From: an uncultured Halieaceae bacterium
GTDB taxonomy: Bacteria > Pseudomonadota > Gammaproteobacteria > Pseudomonadales > Halieaceae
Direction: 5' to 3'
NCBI GenBank assembly: GCA_913051825.1
Contig: CAJXCR010000007.1
Location: 1-43,906 of the forward strand
Length of the DNA: 43,906 nucleotides
Shown: piece after piece, positions 27,907-38,159 of the stretch
How the letters are laid out: each line of letters opens with the position of its first letter
Position numbering within the stretch: the stretch's first letter is position 1
The notes under the pieces: generated by a model
What the model saw: the letters and a program-made list of their open reading frames with translations, nothing else
Database searches by the model: none
Told to the model about the DNA's origin: nothing
Position numbers and translations under genes: made by a program

Positions 27907-29241
27907 ATGGATTCAAAGAAAGTCTATATAAAAACACATGGCTGTCAGATGAATGAGTATGATTCGTCGAAAATGCTCGATCTTCTTAAAAGTAAGCAAA
28001 ACTTTGAGATTGCAGAGAGCGAAGATGAAGCAGACCTATTAATTTTAAATACCTGCTCTATAAGAGAAAAAGCACAGGAAAAGGTATTTCATCAAATTGG
28101 TAGGTGGAAAAAGTTTAAGACTAAAAAGCCGGATTTAAAGATAGCAATAGGTGGATGCGTAGCTTCTCAGGAAGGTGAAAAAATCGTTAAACGTGCTCCA
28201 GCAGTAGATGTTGTGTTCGGCCCTCAAACCTTACACAAACTACCAGAACTATACGAAGAAAAGATAAAAACCGATAGAACACAAATAGATATCTCGTTTC
28301 CAAAACTAGAGAAATTCAACTTTCTTCCTTCCGCTGAAGATCCAGGGCCGTCAGCCTTTGTCTCTGTAATGGAGGGCTGCAATAAGTATTGTTCTTTTTG
28401 TGTAGTGCCTCATACCAGAGGACATGAGGTTTCTCGCAATGTCATTGATATTCTTAATGAGGTTTCTGTTTTAGCGGATGGCGGTGCTAGAGAAATTTAT
28501 TTTCTAGGACAAAATGTCAATAATTTTAAAGGTGCATATAAAGGTGAAAGTGCGTCTTTAGCTAAACTCATAGAATTGACTGCAAAAATACAGAATATAG
28601 AACGAATTAGATTTACCACCAGTCATCCATATGAATTTAGAGATGATCTGGTTGAAGTCTACGATAAGGTACCAGAATTGGTCAGCCATGTTCATCTCCC
28701 TGTCCAAAGTGGTTCGGATAGAATATTAAGGTTAATGAGGAGAAGATATAGCGTTGAAAGATATCTTGATTTGATAGATAAAATTAGGTCAATAAGGCCA
28801 GAAATGAGTTTTTCTTCGGATTTTATTGTAGGGTTTCCTAATGAGACAGAGAAAGACTTCGCGGCGACTATGCAGGTGGTTGAGGAGGTGAAGTTTGATG
28901 AGTCTTTCAGCTTTATTTATAGTCCGAGACCAAATACCTCAGCATCAGAAATGTCCGACAATGTTGGCATTGAAGAGAAAAAGGAACGTTTAGAAATTTT
29001 GCAGTCGAGATTAACAGAATTGTCTTTTGGCTATAGTAGAAGAATGGTTGGGACTATTCAAAATTGTTTGATAACTGCTTCATCTAAGAAAGACCCAAGT
29101 GAATTACAGGCGCGAACTGTCAACAATAGAATCGTGAATTTTAAGCCTCGCGATTTTAAAGTGGGAGATTTTGTTAATCTTTTAATTCGTGATGCTTACT
29201 CGAATTCCTTAAGAGGCGAAGTGGTTAACGCAGTTCTCTGA
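27907..29241 (+). CDS. miaB: tRNA-2-methylthio-N6-dimethylallyladenosine synthase (radical SAM)
   Basis: THGCQMNEYDS, NTCSIREKAQEKV, MEGCNKYCSFCVVPHTRG (CxxxCxxC), LGQNVN, LPVQSGSDRIL, TRAM-like C-terminus. Confidence 0.95.
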   Translation: MDSKKVYIKTHGCQMNEYDSSKMLDLLKSKQNFEIAESEDEADLLILNTCSIREKAQEKVFHQIGRWKKFKTKKPDLKIAIGGCVASQEGEKIVKRAPAVDVVFGPQTLHKLPELYEEKIKTDRTQIDISFPKLEKFNFLPSAEDPGPSAFVSVMEGCNKYCSFCVVPHTRGHEVSRNVIDILNEVSVLADGGAREIYFLGQNVNNFKGAYKGESASLAKLIELTAKIQNIERIRFTTSHPYEFRDDLVEVYDKVPELVSHVHLPVQSGSDRILRLMRRRYSVERYLDLIDKIRSIRPEMSFSSDFIVGFPNETEKDFAATMQVVEEVKFDESFSFIYSPRPNTSASEMSDNVGIEEKKERLEILQSRLTELSFGYSRRMVGTIQNCLITASSKKDPSELQARTVNNRIVNFKPRDFKVGDFVNLLIRDAYSNSLRGEVVNAVL

Positions 29242-29353
29242 TTTGGTTCTATAAGCATAAGGACTGAGTGTTTGTAAAATAAATCGGTACGCGAGTTTTC
29301 TGTAGTTTGCGTGATAGTTGCTTTTTAGGTAAGTATTTTAATGTGTTTGCCGG

Positions 29354-29382
29354 TTGACCCTTCTCAGGTCGATACCTATAAT
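29354..29382 (+). promoter_or_regulatory. Candidate sigma70 promoter for the tRNA-fMet-rimP-nusA-infB transcription unit
   Basis: TTGACC (29354-29359), 17-nt spacer, TATAAT (29377-29382), followed by a GC-rich discriminator (tgCTCCCCCC). Confidence 0.75.
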
Positions 29383-29463
29383 TGCTCCCCCCATGGTGGT
29401 TTGCAGAATATGTGAGATCGCCGGGAGGGAATAGGAATTGTTTCCTTCTAGGGAGTGTTTTGA

Positions 29464-29540
<77 letters not shown>

Positions 29541-29579
29541 ACATTACTTCGCTGTTTTAAGTCTGCGATGTAACTTTGT

Positions 29580-29601
29580 AAGCCCCTTTTAGGGGCTTTT
29601 T
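29580..29601 (+). terminator. Intrinsic terminator-like hairpin between tRNA-fMet and rimP
   Basis: AAGCCCC-TTTTA-GGGGCTT followed by TTT. Confidence 0.75.
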
Positions 29602-29629
29602 AGTATTAGCTCAACTGAGGTGTAGGAGA

Positions 29630-30085
29630 TTGAGAGCTATAGAGCAACGAGTGCATGGAATAATATCTTCCTCAGTAGAGGCGCTTGGTTATGAATTATG
29701 GGGTGTAGAGTATAATCCTCGTGGCAGAGGCAGCACCTTGAGAGTCTTTATTGATTCATTAGCCGGTATTTCGTTAGATGATTGTGTGACTGTAAGTAGG
29801 CAAGTTAGTGCACTTTTGGATGTAGAGGACCCTATATTTGAGGAATATGAATTGGAAGTATCCTCACCTGGGGTTGATCGAAGATTGTTTAATAGGGAGC
29901 AGTATTCAGCGTTCACCGGAGAACAACTTCATCTACTATTGAGGACGCCGTTTAAAGGAAAGCGTAAGCATGTAGGTCTCTTAAGTGAAGTTCTATCTAA
30001 TGAGATAGTTTTGCAAGTTGAGGATGGTGAATACCGGATACCTTTTGATATCTTGGAGAAAGTAAGGGTGCAACCAAATGGTTGA
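29630..30085 (+). CDS. rimP: Ribosome maturation factor RimP
   Basis: VEALGYELWGVEYNPRGRGSTLRVFID, ELEVSSPGVDRRL; upstream of nusA. TTG start. Confidence 0.94.
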   Translation: MRAIEQRVHGIISSSVEALGYELWGVEYNPRGRGSTLRVFIDSLAGISLDDCVTVSRQVSALLDVEDPIFEEYELEVSSPGVDRRLFNREQYSAFTGEQLHLLLRTPFKGKRKHVGLLSEVLSNEIVLQVEDGEYRIPFDILEKVRVQPNG

Positions 30086-30113
30086 AAAGCTTAAATGATA
30101 TGTGGGGCGACTA

Positions 30114-31607
30114 ATGACCAAGGAAATATTGCTAGTAGCGGAAGCAGTTTCAAATGAGAAAGGTGTATCAGAGGATATAATTTTTGAAGCTATAGAGATG
30201 GCATTAGCTGCTGCTACTTCTAAGCGCTATGACGAGGACGCCGATATTCGCGTTGTAATTGATCGTAAGACTGGGGATTATAGATCTTTTAGGAGCTGGC
30301 TGGTCGTTCCCGATGACGAAATGGCTCTTCTTGGAACGCAATTTACAACCGAAGAAGCACACGAAAAAGATGCTGCACTAAAACCTGGTGATATCTTTGA
30401 AGAAGAAGTTGAGAATATAGAGTTTGGTCGTATCGCAGCGCAGACCGCCAAGCAAGTCATTGTACAATGTGTTCGAGAAGCTGAAAGAGCACAGGTATCC
30501 GAGCAATATTTAGATCTAATAGGTCAGTTGGTATCGGGAAGTGTGAAAAAGGTTACGCGCGATAACATAATAGTGGATCTAGGAAATAATGCTGAAGGCT
30601 TGCTTCCGCGCGATCAACTGGTTGGTAGAGAAACCTTTAGAGTTAATGATCGAGTCCGAGCTATTCTTCTTGAGATCAGCGCCGAACCGAGAGGTCCGCA
30701 GCTTATTTTATCTAGAGCCTGTTCGGAAATGTTAATAGAGTTGTTCAAGATTGAAGTTCCAGAAATATCGGAACAAGTTATCCAAATTCGAAGCGCCTCT
30801 AGAGACCCAGGATCGAGAGCTAAGATAGCAGTGAAGACTAATGACCAGCGCATTGATCCTGTGGGGGCATGCGTCGGAATGCGAGGTTCCCGGGTTCAGG
30901 CGGTTTCCAATGAATTAGATAATGAGAGGGTTGATATTATCTTATGGGACGATAATCCGGCTCAGCTAGTCATAAATGCCATGTCGCCGGCAGAAGTAGA
31001 GTCTATAGTGGTAGACGAAGACAGTTCCGTCATGGATGTCGCTGTGGCGGAAGATAATCTAGCCCAAGCTATTGGACGTGGTGGACAAAATGTCAGGCTC
31101 GCTAGCGAATTGACTGGTTGGACAATCAATGTCATGGGAGTAAACGAGGCGTCTGAAAAACAAGAAGCGGAAGCAGGTGAGGTAGTTCAAGTTTTTTGCC
31201 GTTTTCTAGATGTAGATGAGGATGTAGCAGAAATTTTGGTAGAAGAGGGATTTACTACGCTGGAAGAAGTTGCTTATGTGCCTCTGGAAGAAATGATGTC
31301 GATAGAGGGGTTTGATCAATCAATCTCGGAAGAGCTTCGAGAAAGAGCAAAAGATGCTTTGTTAACCCAAGCCATAGCTTCAGAAGAAGAATTGGGATCA
31401 AATGAGCCTGCGCAAGACTTACTTGGAATGGATGGTATGGATCGTCATTTGGCTTATTTGTTAGCTAGTCGCGGCGTAGTGACTATGGAGGACTTGGCAG
31501 AGCAAGGCATTGATGATCTTATCGATATTGAGGGTATGACGGCTGATCGTGCGGGCGAGTTAATTATGACGGCGCGAGCACCCTGGTTTGCCGAAGAAGT
31601 CGAGTAA
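30114..31607 (+). CDS. nusA: Transcription termination/antitermination protein NusA
   Basis: MTKEILLVAEAVSNEKG, GACVGMRGSRVQAVSNEL, AIGRGGQNVRLAS, two C-terminal HhH-like repeats. Track start is 30102. Confidence 0.97.
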   Translation: MTKEILLVAEAVSNEKGVSEDIIFEAIEMALAAATSKRYDEDADIRVVIDRKTGDYRSFRSWLVVPDDEMALLGTQFTTEEAHEKDAALKPGDIFEEEVENIEFGRIAAQTAKQVIVQCVREAERAQVSEQYLDLIGQLVSGSVKKVTRDNIIVDLGNNAEGLLPRDQLVGRETFRVNDRVRAILLEISAEPRGPQLILSRACSEMLIELFKIEVPEISEQVIQIRSASRDPGSRAKIAVKTNDQRIDPVGACVGMRGSRVQAVSNELDNERVDIILWDDNPAQLVINAMSPAEVESIVVDEDSSVMDVAVAEDNLAQAIGRGGQNVRLASELTGWTINVMGVNEASEKQEAEAGEVVQVFCRFLDVDEDVAEILVEEGFTTLEEVAYVPLEEMMSIEGFDQSISEELRERAKDALLTQAIASEEELGSNEPAQDLLGMDGMDRHLAYLLASRGVVTMEDLAEQGIDDLIDIEGMTADRAGELIMTARAPWFAEEVE

Positions 31608-31667
31608 CTGAGATGTTTTACGAAATGTTTGAGTCGACTTAAGCTGGCATCAAGGAGATTAAGTATA

Positions 31668-34220
31668 ATGGCAGAAGTTACAGTTCAACAGTTAGCAAAA
31701 ACCGTAGGTGCTTCGGAAGAACGATTGCTGCTACAGATGAAAGAAGCAGGACTTCCGCATGTTCGAATCGATCAAGTCGTATCTGATGAAGATAAAAAAA
31801 TATTACTCTCTTACTTAAAAAGGAGCCATGGAGAATCATCTCCTACGCCAAAAAAGATTACTTTAAAGCGTAAAACGTTAAGCACACTCAAGACGGGAGG
31901 GACCTCAGGAAAGAAGACTGTAAATGTAGAAATTCGCAAAAAACGCACCTATGTCAAGAGAGAGCAAGTTGAAGAGGAGAAAGAAGAATTATTTGAAAAA
32001 GATGATGAGAAAATAGAAAAAGACGTCAACCTTGTTAGCTCTTCTCTAAGCAACGATACAGACCCTGAATTATTAAGACAAAAAGCAGCTGAAAAACGAC
32101 GAGAAGAAGATGAAGCTAGAGAAGCAGCGGTAAAAGAGGCCGCTTTAGCGGCTGAATTGATAGAGCAAGAAAAGCAGCAGGCGGCTTCAGAAAAATTAAA
32201 AGAGCGAGATGGGAAAAAGAGCAAGAGAGCACAATCTCCTGCTAATGACCGGGAAAGTGATCGAAGAAAAACAAAAAATAAGGGAGTGGATCGAACTGGA
32301 ATAAATGCCCGTGGAAAACAGAGAGGCCATAACCTTTCTCTTTCGGATCTTGAAGCAGCTGAAACAGGCGTTTTTAGGCGAAGGGCGGGACGAAAAAAGC
32401 AGAAACCAGCATCAACCCATGAAGAGCATTCAAAGCATGGATTTGAGATGCCCACTGAGAAGAAGACTTACGATGTCGAAGTTGGAGAGACGATTTCGGT
32501 TTCATCTCTCGCGCAGCAAATGTCGGTCAAGTCTGGAGAGGTAATTAAAGAATTAATTAAACTAGGTGTAATGGCGACCATAAATCACTTCGTAGATCAA
32601 GATACGGCGACACTTGTAGTAGAAGAAATGGGTCATCGCGTGAAATTTGTAAGCACAGATGCGGTCGAAGAAAGTTTAGAGGAAACTTTATCTTTACACG
32701 AAGGTACGCCAGAACCTCGTGCACCTGTGGTAACGGTAATGGGTCATGTTGATCATGGAAAAACCTCGCTTTTAGATTACATTCGAAAAAGTAGTGTTGC
32801 TTCGGGAGAGGCTGGAGGAATTACCCAGCATATTGGTGCATATCATGTAAAAACCGATAAAGGAATGATTTCTTTTCTAGATACTCCGGGTCATGCAGCC
32901 TTTACAGCGATGCGTGCTAGAGGAGCAAAGAGCACTGATATTGTCATTTTAGTTGTTGGCGCGGACGATGGGGTGATGCCGCAAACTGAGGAAGCTATCC
33001 AACATGCTCGTGCTGCTGAAGTCCCATTAATTGTTGCGGTGAATAAGATAGATAAGGAGGGAGCTGATCCTGAGAAGGTGAAAAATGAGTTGGCGGCAAA
33101 AGATGTAATTCCAGAAGATTGGGGAGGGGATACACAATTTGTAAACGTTTCCGCTGTTTCCGGTGAAGGAATGTCTGAGTTACTAGATAGCATACTTTTG
33201 CAAGCAGAGTTGTTGGAGCTGACAGCATCTAGCGATGTGCCTGCGCAGGGAATAGTTATCGAATCTCGATTAGATAAGGGACGTGGTCCTGTAGCTTCTC
33301 TTTTGGTTCAAAGTGGTACTTTAAAGCAAGGAGATGTAGTTCTGGCGGGTTTGCACTTTGGACGAGTTCGAGCAATGCTGGACGAAAATGCTAATTCTAT
33401 CGTCTCTGCAGGCCCCAGTATTCCTTCTGAAATACTTGGTTTAAATGGAATGCCAAGTGCAGGTGATTCTTTCGCCGTAGTCGAAAACGAAAAAAGAGCA
33501 AGAGAAGTTGCAGACTTTCGCCAAGAACGGACCAGAGATAGTAAGTTAGAGCGACAGCAAGCCTCAAAAATTGACAATATGTTTGAATCAATGACTGCAG
33601 TGGATAAAAAGAATCTAAATGTAGTACTAAAAGCTGATGTTCGTGGTTCTTTGGAGGCTATCCAATCTGCGCTCGCAGACTTGGGCAATCAGGAAGTTAA
33701 GGTAAATCTGGTGTCTGGTGGTGTTGGAGGAATTGCTGAAACAGATATTACTTTGTCCATGACGTGTAATGCTATGATCTTGGGTTTTAATGTTAGAGCA
33801 GATTCCTCAGCAAAGCAGTTAGTAGAAACAGAAGGCCTAGATTTAAGATATTACAATGTAATTTATGACTTAATTGACGATATTAAAAAAGCACTCAGTG
33901 GGATGCTTTCACCGGAGGTTCGAGAGGAAATAGTGGGTATTGCCGAGGTTAGAGATATTTTCCGTTCGCCAAAATTTGGACAGATAGCAGGCTGTATGGT
34001 CACTGAAGGTGTCGTATTTCGTTCCAAACCTATTCGTGTTCTCCGAGATAATATAGTTATATATGAAGGAGAATTAGAGTCTCTAAGACGTTTCAAAGAC
34101 GATGCCAATGAAGTTCGAAATGGAACTGAATGTGGGATTGGCGTAAAGAATTATACTGATGTAAAGGTTGGTGATTTAATAGAAGTTTATGAGGTTAATG
34201 AGATAGCTCGCACTCTATAG
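31668..34220 (+). CDS. infB: Translation initiation factor IF-2
   Basis: [38 protein letters not shown]. Track start is 31629. Confidence 0.97.
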   Translation: MAEVTVQQLAKTVGASEERLLLQMKEAGLPHVRIDQVVSDEDKKILLSYLKRSHGESSPTPKKITLKRKTLSTLKTGGTSGKKTVNVEIRKKRTYVKREQVEEEKEELFEKDDEKIEKDVNLVSSSLSNDTDPELLRQKAAEKRREEDEAREAAVKEAALAAELIEQEKQQAASEKLKERDGKKSKRAQSPANDRESDRRKTKNKGVDRTGINARGKQRGHNLSLSDLEAAETGVFRRRAGRKKQKPASTHEEHSKHGFEMPTEKKTYDVEVGETISVSSLAQQMSVKSGEVIKELIKLGVMATINHFVDQDTATLVVEEMGHRVKFVSTDAVEESLEETLSLHEGTPEPRAPVVTVMGHVDHGKTSLLDYIRKSSVASGEAGGITQHIGAYHVKTDKGMISFLDTPGHAAFTAMRARGAKSTDIVILVVGADDGVMPQTEEAIQHARAAEVPLIVAVNKIDKEGADPEKVKNELAAKDVIPEDWGGDTQFVNVSAVSGEGMSELLDSILLQAELLELTASSDVPAQGIVIESRLDKGRGPVASLLVQSGTLKQGDVVLAGLHFGRVRAMLDENANSIVSAGPSIPSEILGLNGMPSAGDSFAVVENEKRAREVADFRQERTRDSKLERQQASKIDNMFESMTAVDKKNLNVVLKADVRGSLEAIQSALADLGNQEVKVNLVSGGVGGIAETDITLSMTCNAMILGFNVRADSSAKQLVETEGLDLRYYNVIYDLIDDIKKALSGMLSPEVREEIVGIAEVRDIFRSPKFGQIAGCMVTEGVVFRSKPIRVLRDNIVIYEGELESLRRFKDDANEVRNGTECGIGVKNYTDVKVGDLIEVYEVNEIARTL

Positions 34221-34236
34221 ATATAAAACTTATATT

Positions 34237-34602
34237 ATGGGACAAGAATATAGCCGCACCCAGAGAGTGGGGGACTTTTTGCAGAGAGAGCTCTCGACTT
34301 TAGTCCAAAGTCTTTGCGACCCCAGGTTGGGGATAGTCAGTGTCACAGCAGTGGATGTTAGTCGAGATCTAAGCCACGCGAAGGTGTATTTTACGATGAT
34401 CAACTGCGAAGCAAAGAAAGATATCGAAGACACAACATCTATTTTAAATCGAGCAAGTGGTTTTCTAAGAAGAGGTTTGTCTAAGACATCTGGTTTGCGT
34501 ACTGTACCAAAAATTAGGTTTTATTTTGATTCAAGTATTAGTCGCGCTAGAGATGTGAATTCCCTTATTTACCAAGTTAGTAATTCAAAAATAAAAAAAT
34601 AA
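34237..34602 (+). CDS. rbfA: Ribosome-binding factor A
   Basis: RTQRVGDFLQRELSTLVQ, VSRDLSHAKVYFT; between infB and truB. Confidence 0.95.
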   Translation: MGQEYSRTQRVGDFLQRELSTLVQSLCDPRLGIVSVTAVDVSRDLSHAKVYFTMINCEAKKDIEDTTSILNRASGFLRRGLSKTSGLRTVPKIRFYFDSSISRARDVNSLIYQVSNSKIKK

Positions 34603-34628
34603 TTTAAGCTGAGGGGATTAATAAAAAA

Positions 34629-35582
34629 TTGAGCAAGCGTAAGGGAAGACTAATTAATGGGATACTCGTTTTGAATAAACCTATTGGTATTTCGTCCAAT
34701 TCTGCGCTTCAGGAAGTTAAACGTTTATTTTTTGCTGCAAAGGCAGGACATGCCGGCAGTCTTGATCCAAATGCCAGTGGGGTCTTACCCATTTCCCTTG
34801 GTGAAGCAACAAAATTTTCTCAGTACTTACTAAATTCAGATAAAACCTATGAGGCCACTATTGTACTAGGTTGTTCTACCACTACAGGAGATACTGAAGG
34901 AGAGATTCTTCGAAAAGAGGACACTTCGCATATAACGACTGATTCCATAGAAAAAGTGCTTTCAAAGCTTAGAGGGGATATCCAGCAAATTCCGCCGATG
35001 TATTCCGCAATTAAGCATAAAGGTCGCAGACTTTACCAACTTGCGCGCGAGGGAAAAGAGGTTGAGCGCAAACCGCGCAGTATAAAGATCATTACTTTAG
35101 AACAACGAAGGTTCAGATCTGGAAAAAGAGCAGAGGTTGATATTTTTCTGATTTGTAGTAAAGGTACATATGTCAGATCTTTGGCCGAAGATATTGGTTC
35201 TATGTTGGGTATAGGAGCGCATGTTAGTAATCTACGTAGGTTAGGTGCGGGTCCGTATCTGATTGAAGATAGTATCTGTTTCAATGCCCTCCGTGAAGCA
35301 AGAGAAGAAGGGTTTTATAAAATGGATTCCCTTCTTCAGCCTATGGATACAGCTTTAAGTATTATTCCAAAGCTTGTAGTTAGTGATGAGGGAGGATATT
35401 TTTTACGTCAAGGACAGCCTGTTTTAGTGCCAAACGCGCCGCGTAATGGTATGGTGCGCCTCGCATTTAAAAATGATGAGTTTTTTGGGCTTGGTGAGGT
35501 TTTGGAAGATGGACGGATAGCCCCTCGTAAGATAGTTGTGGACACTAGTTCTATTAAGGCATCTGCAATTCTGCGTGGATAG
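34629..35582 (+). CDS. truB: tRNA pseudouridine(55) synthase TruB
   Basis: GILVLNKPIGISSN, GHAGSLDPNASGVLP, YSAIKHKGRRLYQLAREG, TYVRSLAEDIG. TTG start. Confidence 0.97.
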   Translation: MSKRKGRLINGILVLNKPIGISSNSALQEVKRLFFAAKAGHAGSLDPNASGVLPISLGEATKFSQYLLNSDKTYEATIVLGCSTTTGDTEGEILRKEDTSHITTDSIEKVLSKLRGDIQQIPPMYSAIKHKGRRLYQLAREGKEVERKPRSIKIITLEQRRFRSGKRAEVDIFLICSKGTYVRSLAEDIGSMLGIGAHVSNLRRLGAGPYLIEDSICFNALREAREEGFYKMDSLLQPMDTALSIIPKLVVSDEGGYFLRQGQPVLVPNAPRNGMVRLAFKNDEFFGLGEVLEDGRIAPRKIVVDTSSIKASAILRG

Positions 35583-35647
35583 CCTCTCAGTTTACTAGGG
35601 TTTTAGTAAGTTGAGTTATTATTAGCAGATTCATAAAAGGAAAAAAT

Positions 35648-35917
35648 ATGGCTTTATCAGCGGAAAAAAAAGAAGAAATTGTAAAAAATTACCAATTAAG
35701 TGAGGGAGATACTGGATCACCTGAAGTTCAAGTAGCATTGCTAACAGCAAATATCGAAGAACTTCAAAAACATTTTCAGTCTCACAAGCATGACCATCAC
35801 TCGCGCAGAGGCCTTATAAGAATGGTCAATCAAAGGAGAAAATTACTTGATTATCTCCGACAAAAAGACACGACAAGATATTCTGATCTAATCAAAAGAC
35901 TCGGACTTCGTCGATAA
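35648..35917 (+). CDS. rpsO: 30S ribosomal protein S15
   Basis: Full-length S15: [39 protein letters not shown]. Confidence 0.98.
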   Translation: MALSAEKKEEIVKNYQLSEGDTGSPEVQVALLTANIEELQKHFQSHKHDHHSRRGLIRMVNQRRKLLDYLRQKDTTRYSDLIKRLGLRR

Positions 35918-35927
35918 GAAATTTAAT

Positions 35928-35959
35928 TAGATGGAGAATTCGTTCTTAATCTTCATCTA
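35928..35959 (+). promoter_or_regulatory. Hairpin in the rpsO-pnp intergenic region (possible RNase III/pnp autoregulation element)
   Basis: TAGATG (35928-35933)/CATCTA (35954-35959), with inner AGAA-TTCG-TTCT stem capped by a UUCG loop. Confidence 0.4.
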
Positions 35960-35979
35960 GACGCATTGGAGAATAAAAA

Positions 35980-38121
35980 GTGAATCCAGTAATAAAATCT
36001 TTCCAGTATGGTGGGAATACCGTAACTCTTGAAGTGGGCAGAATAGCTCGTCAGGCTACAGGAGCTGTTTTGGTTACTATAGAAGATACTTCAGTTTTAG
36101 TGACCGTTGTGGCTCAGAAAACGGCGAAAGAAGGGCAAGATTTTTTTCCTCTTTCGGTACATTATCAAGAAAAAACTTATGCAGTAGGCAAGATCCCAGG
36201 AGGTTTTTTTAAGAGAGAAGGTCGTCCTAGTGAAAAAGAAACACTCACATCTAGGTTAATTGACCGCCCTATAAGGCCTTTGTTTAGCGAGGGTTTTATG
36301 AATGAGGTTCAAGTGGTTTGTACCGTCATGTCTGCTGACAAAAAAATTGACCCGGATATTCCAGCCATGATTGGGACTTCAGCGGCTTTAGCGATCTCTG
36401 GATGTCCATTTAATGGACCAATTGGAGCGGCAAGAGTAGGTTTTTCAGAAGATTCTGGCTATTTATTGAATCCAACTTATGAGCAGCTTGATCAAAGTAA
36501 GCTCAATATGGTGGTAGCTGGAACTGAAGAGGCCGTGTTAATGGTTGAATCTGAAGCTCACGAATTGAGTGAAGATCAAATGCTTGGAGCAGTGCTTTTT
36601 GCGCATCAAGAAATGCAAGCTGTTATTCTGGCAATTCAAGAGTTAGCTTCAGAAGCAGGCAAATCCAGGTGGGAATGGAGTAAACCTTCTATTGATGAAC
36701 AACTAAAATCATTGATTCATGAAAAGGTAGAAGTTGATTTAGGTGAGGCATACAGGATCACTGAAAAGGCAGACCGCTATGCAAGAATAGATGAAATAAA
36801 GTCTAATTGTTTTCAAGACCTATCTGAAACTGATGGATTTATTGAAGATGAAGCAAAGGAAATTTTTAAAGCTCTTGAAAAGTCCATAGTGCGAAAGCGC
36901 ATTATTAAGGGAGAGGCTCGCATAGATGGCCGAGATAGTCGTACCGTCCGAAAGATTGCTTGTGAGGTCGATATATTATCAAAGACGCATGGTTCGGCCC
37001 TATTTACTAGGGGAGAAACTCAGGCTATTGGGGTAGTTACTTTAGGTTCTCCTCGCGATGCTCAGATTATAGATGCTCTTGAAGGTGAGCGAAGAGATCC
37101 GTTTATGTTGCATTACAATTTCCCGCCATATTCTGTTGGGGAGGCTGGTAGAATTGGTTTTACCGGTCGCAGGGAAATTGGCCATGGACGCTTAGCTCGA
37201 AGAGGATTAGCTGCAGTCCTTCCCGATGAAGTGGATTTTCCATATACCATTCGTTTAGTTTCTGAAATAACAGAATCTAATGGATCAAGCTCAATGGCAT
37301 CAATTTGCGTAGGTTCATTGGCTATGATGGCTGCTGGAGTTCCTCTAAAAAGTCCTGTGGCAGGAATTGCGATGGGCCTTGTCAAGGAAGACAATCAATT
37401 TGCTATTTTAACAGACATTTTAGGTGATGAAGATCATCTTGGAGATATGGACTTTAAAGTAGCAGGTACTTCAAGAGGGATCACAGCACTTCAAATGGAC
37501 ATAAAGATAGAAGGAATAAATGAAAAAATTATGGAAGCAGCTTTAGAGCAAGCGCTACATGCCCGCCTACATATTTTAGGTCAGATGAATGAGGTGATTG
37601 ATTCAGCAAGAATAGTAACTTCAGACAATGCACCTAGTCTGGTAACGCTAAAGGTAGATTCGGACAAAATTCGAGATATCATAGGTAAAGGTGGTGCAAC
37701 CATTAGATCAATTACTGAAGAATCAGGCGCCACTGTCGATATCGATGATGATGGTACTGTTAGTGTTTTTGGGCAGGATCTAGCGTCCCGGGACGCGGCA
37801 GTTGCTTTAATCGAAGAGATAACAGCGGAAGCCGAAGTGGGAGCGGTGTATACTGGAACCGTAGCACGAATTGTTGATTTTGGTGCGTTCGTGAATATTT
37901 TACCTGGTAAAGATGGTCTTGTGCATATCTCTCAAATTTCTAATGATCGTGTTGAAAAAGTTTCCGATTATCTTACTGAAGGACAAGAAGTTAGTGTTAA
38001 AGTTCTAGATGTTGATCAACGAGGCAGAATTAAGCTTTCTATAAAGGAACTTTTAGACGGATCCTCAGAAGTGAATAGTAGCTCAGAAGCTGAAGGAACC
38101 GAATCTGCTATGGACGATTAG
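35980..38121 (+). CDS. pnp: Polyribonucleotide nucleotidyltransferase
   Basis: Two RNase PH domains, KH ([12 protein letters not shown]) and S1 ([27 protein letters not shown]). Confidence 0.98.
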   Translation: MNPVIKSFQYGGNTVTLEVGRIARQATGAVLVTIEDTSVLVTVVAQKTAKEGQDFFPLSVHYQEKTYAVGKIPGGFFKREGRPSEKETLTSRLIDRPIRPLFSEGFMNEVQVVCTVMSADKKIDPDIPAMIGTSAALAISGCPFNGPIGAARVGFSEDSGYLLNPTYEQLDQSKLNMVVAGTEEAVLMVESEAHELSEDQMLGAVLFAHQEMQAVILAIQELASEAGKSRWEWSKPSIDEQLKSLIHEKVEVDLGEAYRITEKADRYARIDEIKSNCFQDLSETDGFIEDEAKEIFKALEKSIVRKRIIKGEARIDGRDSRTVRKIACEVDILSKTHGSALFTRGETQAIGVVTLGSPRDAQIIDALEGERRDPFMLHYNFPPYSVGEAGRIGFTGRREIGHGRLARRGLAAVLPDEVDFPYTIRLVSEITESNGSSSMASICVGSLAMMAAGVPLKSPVAGIAMGLVKEDNQFAILTDILGDEDHLGDMDFKVAGTSRGITALQMDIKIEGINEKIMEAALEQALHARLHILGQMNEVIDSARIVTSDNAPSLVTLKVDSDKIRDIIGKGGATIRSITEESGATVDIDDDGTVSVFGQDLASRDAAVALIEEITAEAEVGAVYTGTVARIVDFGAFVNILPGKDGLVHISQISNDRVEKVSDYLTEGQEVSVKVLDVDQRGRIKLSIKELLDGSSEVNSSSEAEGTESAMDD

Positions 38122-38140
38122 AGGGATTATTCTCCTCTAA
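38118..38140. terminator. Possible weak hairpin between convergent pnp and acs
   Basis: TTAGAGG (38118-38124)/CCTCTAA (38134-38140); no clean U-tract on the + strand. Confidence 0.3.
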
Positions 38141-38159
38141 AACTATACAAAGAAATTGA

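Noticed and set aside
31949-32455. 168-aa minus-strand ORF opposite infB
   Set aside because: Ser-rich low-complexity translation antisense to the Lys/Glu-rich IF-2 linker; an artefact of the opposite frame.
35592-35609. TTACTA-GGGTTT-TAGTAA hairpin upstream of rpsO as an S15 autoregulatory site
   Set aside because: A 6-bp AT-rich stem with no resemblance I could verify to known S15-binding leaders.
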